DNA of 64,000 nt. It comes from Lentzea waywayandensis. Its GTDB lineage: Bacteria; Actinomycetota; Actinomycetes; Mycobacteriales; Pseudonocardiaceae. This document shows, in pieces, positions 56,772 through 64,000 of the stretch. The notes below the pieces were generated by a model, which was not told where the DNA came from, searched no databases, and saw only the letters and a list, made by a program, of their open reading frames with translations. The stretch is from positions 310,001-374,000 of the forward strand of contig NZ_FOYL01000009.1 in NCBI RefSeq assembly GCF_900115955.1, read 5' to 3'. The first letter of the stretch is position 1. The number at the start of each line of letters is the position of its first letter. Made by a program: the position numbers and the translations under genes.

Positions 56772-58561
56772 ACGGAGCTCCTGGCGGTGTTGGTGGCGGG
56801 CGTGATCAGGTCGGCGAAGTCGACGTAGAACCGGCCGGACACGCACTCGGCGCCGAGCAGGATCCGCCGGGCGGCCTCGGCGGTGAGCGCGCCGCCGAGC
56901 GCCACGCCGGACGCGAGCTGGGGCCAGCTGCTGAGCGTCCTGCCGAGTTCGCCGAACGACGCGCGCAGCTCGGGGCTGATGCGTTCGGCGTCGACCATGG
57001 CGAGGATCAGGTCGACCTTCTGCTGTTTCGACAGGGTTTCGAGCTCGTCGGCGGTGACGTCGCCGATCAGGCCGTGCAGCAGCGGCCGGTGCGGTTCCTG
57101 GTCGAACCGCTCGACGTCGAGCATGCCGCGGTCGTTGCAGTCCATGACGACGGGGATGCCGCGCCGGCGCGCCGCCTCCCTGGCGGCGATCTTCGCGTAC
57201 GGGGTGTCGCACTCCTCGACGATCAGGTCCAGACCGTCGGTGAACTCGTCGAGGTTCTGCCGGGTGAGACCGTCGGTGAAGATCTCGATGTCGAGGTAGG
57301 GGTCGATCTCGAACATCTGCCGCGCGGAGATCACGGCCTTGTTGACGCCGAGGTGGTGCACGCCCGCGCGCAGCCGGTTCAGGTTGGACAGCCCGAACTC
57401 GTCGAAGTCCGCGAGCTTGAACCTGCCGCCGATGCCCTCGAGGGCGAACGTGACGGCGGCGCTGTTGCCGACCGACAGGCCGATCACGCCGATCCTGCGG
57501 CCCAGCAACGACCTCTGCTGCGGGCGTTCGATCTTGCCGCGGTTGCGGTCGGTGCGGACCAGCCGGAACTCCTCGCGCGGCAACACGTGCACGAGCCGCT
57601 GGGACCACGGGTAGAAGACCCAGGTGCCGTACTCCCAGTCGGTGAGGCCGCCGAGCTGCTCGTGCCTGCGTCGGGTGAGGTCCTCGTGCGGCGGCAGCCA
57701 CGGTTCGCGGCTGCGGATGAGCTCGTCGATCTGCGCGTCGATCGAGTCGTGGATCTCGCGGACCTGACCGGAGTCCAGAAGTCGTTGCAGCGCTTCCCGA
57801 TCGGCCGCGACCGTTGGGGTGAGGAGGACCGGTTGCCAGGCCGTGGTGTCCGCGCCGCCGCGGAGGTTGTGCGGCCGGCGGTGACTGAGCGCGACGGCGG
57901 GAGTGTGCTCGACCGCCGCCAGTTCCGGGAACTCTCCACGCATCCTCGTGACGAGTTCGTGGTATTCACCGGCGCCCGCCGCGACGTCGTGGAACATGAT
58001 CACGACGTCCTCGGTGTAGTGCTCGACGTGTCGGCGCGTCCCCTCGACACACCGGAAGCCGAATCGCTCGTGGAACAGGTGCTGGCCGTCCTTGGTGCCG
58101 GACGTGCCGATCATCGCTTTCGCACCCAACGCATGTGCCGCACCGATTGCGACGGCGTTCAAATAGGCTCCGAGCCCCAGTTTTCTGGCCCGATGTTCGA
58201 CCACGAGTCGACTGTGCTCAAACGTTTCTCCGGGCGTGACACCGGCCTCGCGGAGAATTCGTTCAAACCCGGCATCGCCGAGAAATGCTCTGGACTGGAA
58301 GAGCTCACCGGTCGCCGGTGTCGACAGCCTGATGTAGCCGAGAGGCGGCCCACCAGGCTCTTTACGTGCGACGAAGTGCCAGGCGCCGTAGTCGAGATCC
58401 TGATCGTCGACGTGCCGGCCGTCCTCGCTGCGGAACGCCGGTCGACGTCCACGATCAAAGAGCACCCGCGCCCGCAACTCGCGGACGGTTTCCACTATCT
58501 CATTGCTGACAACCGTGTCGACGGAAGCTAAGAACGCACTCACGTGCCACTGCTGGTTCAT
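56768..58561 (-). CDS. GNAT-ThiF (E1-like adenylyltransferase) fusion protein
   Basis: A 597-residue fusion. The N-terminal 210 residues are GNAT/N-acyl-amino-acid-synthase-like: GYIRLSTPATGELFQSRAF, HSRLVVEHRARKLGLGAYLN, LFHERFGFRCVEG. A linker (about 215-345) precedes the ThiF/MoeB/E1 domain at about 350-560, with nucleotide loop GVIGLSVGNSA, FDEFGLSNLNRLRAG (E1 family DxDxVxxSNLNR), and VMDCNDRGMLDV. The CxxC zinc pairs of MoeB/E1 are absent. E1 domains adenylate a C-terminal carboxylate; GNAT domains transfer acyl groups, so the two could make an acyl-amide or peptide tail. The ATG at 58561 has GAGGTGG 8 bases upstream, better than TTG at 58582. It forms an operon with the KASIII gene. 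Confidence 0.85.
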   Translation of the reverse strand: MNQQWHVSAFLASVDTVVSNEIVETVRELRARVLFDRGRRPAFRSEDGRHVDDQDLDYGAWHFVARKEPGGPPLGYIRLSTPATGELFQSRAFLGDAGFERILREAGVTPGETFEHSRLVVEHRARKLGLGAYLNAVAIGAAHALGAKAMIGTSGTKDGQHLFHERFGFRCVEGTRRHVEHYTEDVVIMFHDVAAGAGEYHELVTRMRGEFPELAAVEHTPAVALSHRRPHNLRGGADTTAWQPVLLTPTVAADREALQRLLDSGQVREIHDSIDAQIDELIRSREPWLPPHEDLTRRRHEQLGGLTDWEYGTWVFYPWSQRLVHVLPREEFRLVRTDRNRGKIERPQQRSLLGRRIGVIGLSVGNSAAVTFALEGIGGRFKLADFDEFGLSNLNRLRAGVHHLGVNKAVISARQMFEIDPYLDIEIFTDGLTRQNLDEFTDGLDLIVEECDTPYAKIAAREAARRRGIPVVMDCNDRGMLDVERFDQEPHRPLLHGLIGDVTADELETLSKQQKVDLILAMVDAERISPELRASFGELGRTLSSWPQLASGVALGGALTAEAARRILLGAECVSGRFYVDFADLITPATNTARSSV

Positions 58562-58863
58562 CTGACGCGCCACCTCGAACAATGAGAAGAACGTTGATCG
58601 CGCGCACCTTAACTACAGTTGATCTTGATTGAGAAATCAAGATCACTAACGGGTGAACTCCGCTTTCTCATCATGCGACCGGCACCGGCGTCCCGAACGG
58701 CCTCACGCGGATCACGCTGCGTGGTCACGTTCCCAGGCCGCGCCGTGGAAACGTTCTCATCGGGCAGAAGCTGTGGAATCCACTACTGGTTCGGCTGTTC
58801 GAATGTGCCAACGGGGATCGCCTCGGGGAGCACCGCGGGATTCGGACTGACGGAGCGCAGAGC
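58562..58863. promoter_or_regulatory. Divergent promoter region between the GNAT-ThiF and PKS genes
   Basis: 302 bases with no plausible gene. The leftward part is relatively A/T rich and holds the perfect inverted repeat at 58620-58645 (listed separately). It must contain promoters for both divergent operons; no clear -10/-35 pair could be assigned with confidence. Confidence 0.5.
58620..58645. promoter_or_regulatory. Perfect 11-bp inverted repeat, probable operator
   Basis: TGATCTTGATT-GAGA-AATCAAGATCA, 11-bp perfect arms with a 4-base centre, 59 bases upstream of the GNAT-ThiF start and 219 bases upstream of the PKS start. It stands out from the surrounding G/C-rich DNA. It could be a regulator site for both operons or an RNA hairpin in the leader of one. 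Confidence 0.65.
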
Positions 58864-61800
58864 ATGAGCAACTCCAGTGAGAAGGTTGTCGAGGCGCTGC
58901 GTGCGGCCATGAAGGAGGCCGACCGCCTACGCCGTGCCAACCGGCAACTGGTGGCCGCGGCCAGTGAGCCGGTGGCGATCATCGGCATGGCCTGCCGCTT
59001 CCCCGCCGGAATCACGTCCCCGGAACAGCTCTGGGACCTGGTGTCCACCGGCAGGGACGCGATCACCGGCTTCCCCGCGGACCGCGGCTGGGACGTGGAC
59101 TCGTTGCTCGGCAGCGGAGTCGACGCCCGCGGCAACAGCGTGTCGGTGCAGGGCGGCTTCCTGCACGGCCTGGCCGACTTCGACCCGGCGTTCTTCGGCA
59201 TCTCACCGCGCGAGGCGGTGACCATGGACCCGCAGCAACGCCTGCTGCTCGAAGTGTCCTGGGAGGCCCTGGAACGAGCCGGCCTCGACCCGTCCACTCT
59301 GCGCGGCTCCCGCACGGGCGTGTTCGTCGGCACCAACGGCCAGGACTACGAACACCTCCTGATCCGCGGCCTGGACAACGCGACCGGCGACGTCGGCACC
59401 GGCATCGCCGCCTCCGCCGAGTCCGGCCGGATCTCCTACGCGTTCGGCTTCGAGGGCCCGACCCTGACCGTCGACACCGCATGCTCCTCCTCGCTGGTCT
59501 CCCTGCACCTGGCCGTGAACGCCCTGCGCGGCGGCGAGTGCACGCTGGCCCTGGCCGGCGGCGTGAACGTCATGTGCACTCCCGGCTCGCTCGTCGAGTT
59601 CTCCCGCCAGGGCGGCCTGGCCCGCGACGGCCGCTGCAAGGCGTTCTCCGACGACGCGGACGGCACCGGCTGGTCCGAGGGCGTCGGCGTGCTGGCGCTC
59701 GCCCGCCTGTCGGATGCCGAGGCTTCGGGTTATCCGGTTCTCGCCGTGGTGCGTGGCTCGGCTGTGAACTCCGACGGCGCCTCCAACGGCTTCACCGCCC
59801 CGAACGGCCGCGCCCAGCAACGGGTCATCCGCGCCGCCCTGGACCGCGCCGGTCTTGGTCCGTCCGATGTGGACGTCGTGGAGGCCCACGGCACCGGCAC
59901 CGCGCTGGGCGACCCGATCGAGGCCCGCAGCCTGCTGGCCGTGTACGGAGCGGACCGGCCTTCGCCGCTGCTACTGGGTTCGGTGAAGTCGAACATCGGC
60001 CACACCCAGGCCGCCGCCGGTGTCGCGGGCATCATCAAGATGGTCCAGGCGATGCAGCACGGCGTCGTGCCCGCGACTCTGCACGTGTCCCGGCCTTCCA
60101 CGCACGTCGACTGGTCCGCCGGTGACGTCTCCCTGGTGACCACGGCACGCTCCTGGCCGGAGTCTGATCGCGCGCGGCGTGCCGCCGTGTCGTCGTTCGG
60201 CGTGTCGGGCACCAACGCGCACGTGATCATCGAGGCCGCTCCGAGCGTTCCGGAATTGTCAGACCAGCCTGAGATGATTGGGATGGGGGGCGTTTCCCCC
60301 CAGGGGGCCAGCCAATCCGAATCGATTCCGGTCCGCGTGCCGCTCGTCGTCTCAGCCAAGTCCGAAGCCTCCCTGCGAGCCCAGATCGACCGCATCCGCA
60401 CCCACCCCGGCGACCCGCGCGACATCGGCCACTCCCTCGTCACCACCCGCACACTCTTCGAACACCGCGCCGTCCTCCTAGCCGACACCGAGATCACCGG
60501 CCAGGCCAAGCGCACCGAGCTCGCGATGCTGTTCACCGGCCAAGGCGCCCAACGCCTCGGCATGGGCAGGCAACTGCACGCCCGCTACCCCGTGTTCGCA
60601 GAGGCCTTCGACGCCTGCACCACCCCCGAACTCAGACAGATCATCTGGGGCGACGACGAGGACCTGCTCAACCAGACCGGCAACGCCCAACCGGCGCTGT
60701 TCGCGTTCGAAGTGGCCCTCTACCGCCTCCTTCAGCACTTCGGCGTCGAACCGGCCCACCTCGCCGGCCACTCCATCGGCGAGATCGCCGCCGCGCACGT
60801 CGCCGGCGTCCTCAGCCTCGAGGACGCCAGGACCCTCGTCACCGAACGCGCCCGCCTCATGCAGGCCCTCCCGCGCACCGGCGCGATGGTCGCCGTCCAA
60901 GCCTCCGAAGCCGACGTCACGCCCCACCTCACCGGCAACGTCAGCATCGCCGCCGTCAACGGCCCCACCTCCGTCGTCATCGCCGGTGAGGAAGGCCCGA
61001 CCCTCGAACTCGCCCAGCGCTGGAAGCACAAGCGACTCCGCGTCTCGCACGCGTTCCACAGCCCGCTGATGGAACCGATGCTCGCCGACTTCCGCGAAGC
61101 CATCAGCACGCTCACCTTCCACCAGCCGCAGATCCCCGTCCACGGTGCCGACGTCACCGACCCCGAGTACTGGGTGCGGCACGTCCGCGACACGGTCCGC
61201 TTCCACGACAACGTCCAAGCCCTGCAAGGCAGGACGTTCCTCGAGGTCGGTCCGGACGGCGTCCTCGCCGCACTGGTCGAGGACGCCATCCCGACGATCC
61301 GCAGGGACCGCGACGAGGTCGAGGCGTTCCAGACAGCGCTGGCCCGCCTGCACGTCGGCGGCACGCGAGTCGACTGGCTGCCCTGCTACCCCGGCGGCCG
61401 GCGCGTCGACCTGCCCACCTACGCGTTCGAGCACGCGCCGTACTGGCCGTCGGTCTCGGTCAGCGCGGGCGACGCCACCGGGCTCGGCCTCTCCCCCGCC
61501 GGGCACCCGCTGCTCGGCGCGGCCATGACCGTCGCCGGGTCGGGCGAACTGATCCTCACCGGCACGCTGTCCGGCGCGCAGTGGCCCGTCTTCCCCACCG
61601 CCGGGTTCGTCGAGCTGGCACTGAAAGCGGCCGATCTCACCGACCACAGCGCCGTCGAGGAGCTCACCACGATCGAGCCGTTGCTCCTACCGGGCAACGG
61701 TTCCGTGCAGGTCCAGCTCCACGTCGGCACCGACGGCCGTTTCACTCTGCATTCCCGGGCCGACCAGCAGGAGTGGGTCAGGCACGCCGAAGGCAGGCTC

Positions 61801-64000
61801 GGCACCGGCACGCAGCCCGAGAACATCGCCGTGTGGCCGCCGAAGGGCGCGCAGGTCGTCGACAGCGCCCACGACGAGAGCCTCCGCGCGGTCTGGCAGC
61901 GGAACGACGAGATCTTCGCCGAGGTCGCGCTGTCCGGCGACGCCACCGGTTTCGGCCTCCACCCGGCTCTGCTGGACGCCGCGCTGAACGCCGCGTCCTT
62001 CCTCGGCGTCGAAGGCGAACCCGCGGACTGGCGTTCGGTCACCCTGCACGCCACGGGCGCCAAGCTCCTCCGCGTCTGTCTGTCCGAAAAGGACGGAGAG
62101 GTTCGGCTCACCGCCGCCGACGCCAACGGGGACGCGGTCCTGGACGCCGCCATCTCGTTCCGCGAGCTGGCGGCGACACAACGAACCGAGCTGTACCGGC
62201 TCGACTGGGTCCCGATCGAGGTCCACGGCGCGAACGACTGGGCCGTGCTCGGCGAGGACCTCCTCCAGCTCGGTGTTCCGGTCGTGGACTCGTTGGCGGG
62301 CGAGTCCACACCGGACACCGTCCTCGTGCCGGTCACCGACTCCTGGCAGGCGCTGCTGCTGATCCAGGAGTCGCTCCTGACCAACTCGCGGCTGGTGTTC
62401 GTCACGCGAGGCGCCCTGTCCGGAGACGATCTGCCGGGCGCGGCCGTGTGGGGTCTGGTGCGGTCGGCGCAGGTCGAGCACCCCGGCCGGTTCCTGCTGC
62501 TGGACGTCGAGGACTCCCTCCCGGACGGCCTGGCATCGCTCTTCGAGCTCGGTGAGACCCAGGCCGTCGTCCGCGACGGAGAGGTCCGCGTCGGCCGGTT
62601 CAGCCGCGCCACCGCCCCCTCCACCGAACACTCGTGGAACGGCACCGTCGTCGTCACGGGCGACGTTCCCGAGATCGCGCAGCACCTCAGTGCGCTACCG
62701 GGTGTGCGCGAGATCGTCACGGTCACCGACTGGGACTCGCTGCCCGAGATCATGTCCACTGTGGATGACCTGGCGGCGGTCGTGCACGCGGCCGACCTCC
62801 AGGACGACGGCGTCGTCGGTGCCCTGACACCGGACCGGCTCGACACCGTTTTCCAGGCCAAGGCCGACACGGCGTGGCTGCTGCACACGCTGTGCGGCGA
62901 CGTCCCGTTCGTCGTGCTCACCTCGATCGCCGAGGTCGTCGGCGCGGTCGGCAAGGGCGCTCATGCCTCCGCGAACAGCTACCTCGAAGCCCTCGCCGCC
63001 CACCGCCGCGGTCTCGGCCTGCCGGGCCTGGCGCTCGCGATGGACACGTGGGACCCCACGCTGTTCGACGCCGCCATCAGGACCGACGAGGCGTTCCTCG
63101 CGCCGTTCGTCCCCGAGCGCGCCCGCCCCGGCCGACGCACCGCCTCGAACGCCCGCAGCGGCGGCCTGGCGTTGAAGCTCACCGGTCTTCCCTCCGCCGA
63201 CCGGCTGCCGTTCGTCGTCGAGGTGGTCCGCGAGGAGGCCGCGAAGGTCATCCACGCCGGCGCGATCGCGGAGGACAGGGAGTTCCGCGCGCTCGGTTTC
63301 GACTCGCTCACCGCCATCGAACTGCGCAACGCCCTCGCGCTGGCCACCGGCCTCTCGCTGCCCGCGACGCTGATCTTCGACTACCCGACCCCGCAGGCCG
63401 TGGCCGAACACCTCCTGGCCGAACTGACCGGCGAGGGTCTGTCCGACGACGTCGTCGCCCAGGGCCAGGCCGATCTCGACGACCCGATCGTCATCGTCGG
63501 CATGGCCTGCCGCCTGCCCGGCGACGTGAACTCGCCGGAGGACCTCTGGCAGCTGCTCGTCACCGGCGGCGACGGCGTCACGACGTTCCCCCACGACCGC
63601 GGCTGGGAGGCCGAGGCGATGGGCGGCACCGTCGAGGGCGGCTTCCTGCACGGCGCGACGCAGTTCGACGCGGGCTTCTTCGGCATCTCCCCGCGCGAAG
63701 CCCTCGCCATGGACCCTCAGCAACGCCAACTGCTCGAAGTCGCCTGGGAGGCCGTCGAACGAGCCGGCATCGACGCGACGTCGTTGCGCGGCACCAGAAC
63801 CGGCGTCTACATCGGCACGAACGGCCAGGACTACACGAACCTGATCCTGCGCTCCCGCAACGAGGTCGAGGGCCACGCGTCAACGGGCCTGTCGTCCGCG
63901 GTGATCTCCGGCCGCCTCTCGTACACGTTCGGCCTCGAAGGCCCCGCCCTCACCGTCGACACCGCCTGCTCGGCCTCGCTGGTCGCCCTGCACCTGGCCG
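58864..64000 (+). CDS. Modular type I polyketide synthase (3' truncated): KS-AT-DH0-KR0-ACP-KS...
   Basis: The frame runs from ATG 58864 to the window end without a stop (1712 codons seen). Residues 1-33 form a class 1-type coiled docking segment (VVEALRAAMKEADRLRRAN), so an upstream PKS partner is expected elsewhere. KS1 lies at about 34-458 (Cys in TVDTACSSSL, EAHGTGTALGD, SNIGHTQAAAG). The AT lies at about 556-822 with Ser in AGHSIGEIAAAH and HAFH in VSHAFHSPL, which predicts malonyl-CoA. A DH-like region (about 880-1100) lacks the HxxxGxxxxP catalytic segment. A KR-like region (about 1106-1396) has VVVTGDVPEIAQ instead of the NADPH loop GGTGxLG and GKGAHASANS instead of the catalytic Tyr. 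An ACP lies near 1451-1519 (FRALGFDSLTAIEL). KS2 begins near 1541 and its Cys (TACSASLVAL) is intact. Confidence 0.92.
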   Translation, partial: MSNSSEKVVEALRAAMKEADRLRRANRQLVAAASEPVAIIGMACRFPAGITSPEQLWDLVSTGRDAITGFPADRGWDVDSLLGSGVDARGNSVSVQGGFLHGLADFDPAFFGISPREAVTMDPQQRLLLEVSWEALERAGLDPSTLRGSRTGVFVGTNGQDYEHLLIRGLDNATGDVGTGIAASAESGRISYAFGFEGPTLTVDTACSSSLVSLHLAVNALRGGECTLALAGGVNVMCTPGSLVEFSRQGGLARDGRCKAFSDDADGTGWSEGVGVLALARLSDAEASGYPVLAVVRGSAVNSDGASNGFTAPNGRAQQRVIRAALDRAGLGPSDVDVVEAHGTGTALGDPIEARSLLAVYGADRPSPLLLGSVKSNIGHTQAAAGVAGIIKMVQAMQHGVVPATLHVSRPSTHVDWSAGDVSLVTTARSWPESDRARRAAVSSFGVSGTNAHVIIEAAPSVPELSDQPEMIGMGGVSPQGASQSESIPVRVPLVVSAKSEASLRAQIDRIRTHPGDPRDIGHSLVTTRTLFEHRAVLLADTEITGQAKRTELAMLFTGQGAQRLGMGRQLHARYPVFAEAFDACTTPELRQIIWGDDEDLLNQTGNAQPALFAFEVALYRLLQHFGVEPAHLAGHSIGEIAAAHVAGVLSLEDARTLVTERARLMQALPRTGAMVAVQASEADVTPHLTGNVSIAAVNGPTSVVIAGEEGPTLELAQRWKHKRLRVSHAFHSPLMEPMLADFREAISTLTFHQPQIPVHGADVTDPEYWVRHVRDTVRFHDNVQALQGRTFLEVGPDGVLAALVEDAIPTIRRDRDEVEAFQTALARLHVGGTRVDWLPCYPGGRRVDLPTYAFEHAPYWPSVSVSAGDATGLGLSPAGHPLLGAAMTVAGSGELILTGTLSGAQWPVFPTAGFVELALKAADLTDHSAVEELTTIEPLLLPGNGSVQVQLHVGTDGRFTLHSRADQQEWVRHAEGRLGTGTQPENIAVWPPKGAQVVDSAHDESLRAVWQRNDEIFAEVALSGDATGFGLHPALLDAALNAASFLGVEGEPADWRSVTLHATGAKLLRVCLSEKDGEVRLTAADANGDAVLDAAISFRELAATQRTELYRLDWVPIEVHGANDWAVLGEDLLQLGVPVVDSLAGESTPDTVLVPVTDSWQALLLIQESLLTNSRLVFVTRGALSGDDLPGAAVWGLVRSAQVEHPGRFLLLDVEDSLPDGLASLFELGETQAVVRDGEVRVGRFSRATAPSTEHSWNGTVVVTGDVPEIAQHLSALPGVREIVTVTDWDSLPEIMSTVDDLAAVVHAADLQDDGVVGALTPDRLDTVFQAKADTAWLLHTLCGDVPFVVLTSIAEVVGAVGKGAHASANSYLEALAAHRRGLGLPGLALAMDTWDPTLFDAAIRTDEAFLAPFVPERARPGRRTASNARSGGLALKLTGLPSADRLPFVVEVVREEAAKVIHAGAIAEDREFRALGFDSLTAIELRNALALATGLSLPATLIFDYPTPQAVAEHLLAELTGEGLSDDVVAQGQADLDDPIVIVGMACRLPGDVNSPEDLWQLLVTGGDGVTTFPHDRGWEAEAMGGTVEGGFLHGATQFDAGFFGISPREALAMDPQQRQLLEVAWEAVERAGIDATSLRGTRTGVYIGTNGQDYTNLILRSRNEVEGHASTGLSSAVISGRLSYTFGLEGPALTVDTACSASLVALHLA

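Noticed and set aside
1..64000. Mobile elements, tRNA genes and CRISPR arrays
   Set aside because: No transposase or integrase motif, no evenly spaced repeat array and no tRNA cloverleaf were recognised on reading; pseudogenes at 51-55 kb show no insertion-sequence ends.

Overview
The window looks like high-GC actinomycete chromosome, most likely from the Pseudonocardiales (Lentzea/Saccharothrix/Actinosynnema-like). The reasons are the strong G/C bias at third codon positions, frequent GTG and TTG starts, dense overlapping genes, secreted glycoside hydrolases, many TetR/GntR/LuxR regulators and two polyketide systems. The genus is an inference. No tRNA, rRNA, CRISPR array, transposase or replication origin was seen. 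Both ends cut a gene: a GH30 enzyme on the left and a modular PKS on the right.

Layout. 1-3281: tandem secreted GH30 hydrolases with carbohydrate-binding tails, then a strong terminator. 3348-11052: a DUF6292 protein, a frameshifted LuxR remnant, a secreted M14 carboxypeptidase, a spermidine-synthase-like protein, a secreted protein-arginine-deiminase-like enzyme and a large ATP-binding LuxR regulator. 11033-12959: an overlapping three-gene operon (MFS pump, Dabb protein, SnoaL-like protein). 13037-23201: an eight-gene glycan-use operon read right to left (enolase-superfamily dehydratase, GH27, two ABC permeases, GH95, acetyl esterase, solute-binding lipoprotein, GntR regulator). Its first gene has a promoter overlapped by a perfect palindrome. 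23456-34000: small metabolic, membrane and secreted genes with three TetR regulators, a subtilisin-inhibitor homologue and a VanY-type peptidase. 34086-36326: a cytoplasmic GH3 beta-glucosidase behind LacI-type palindromes, one of them a 13/14 match to the CebR box.

36304-51152 is the most unusual part. It is a seven-gene minus-strand operon in which every gene overlaps the next. It starts with a 2169-residue multidomain synthase (two nitronate-monooxygenase/PfaD-like barrels, KS, AT, two ACPs, KR) and a 1221-residue KS-AT-DH-phosphopantetheinyl-transferase protein. A free ACP, an alpha/beta hydrolase, an MGT-type glycosyltransferase, a membrane-anchored methyltransferase and a degenerate GHMP kinase follow. 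The ACP motif and PfaD-like barrels point to the polyunsaturated-fatty-acid/heterocyst-glycolipid type of iterative synthase. I infer that the operon builds, glycosylates and perhaps methylates a lipid.

51348-55734 holds decayed genes: a Sir2 pseudogene behind a macrodomain gene with an internal deletion, and a deleted aminoglycoside-phosphotransferase copy next to an intact one, with a double-SnoaL protein and an AraC regulator between them. 55800-64000 begins a second biosynthetic locus: a KASIII-like enzyme coupled to a GNAT-ThiF fusion, divergent from a modular PKS whose first module carries apparently dead DH and KR domains. The shared 302-base promoter region contains a perfect 11-bp inverted repeat.

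Gene-free stretches are short. The largest, 58562-58863, is described as a feature. In 3282-3347, 19957-20122, 23251-23455, 30622-30865 and 51153-51347 nothing beyond the listed sites could be supported.
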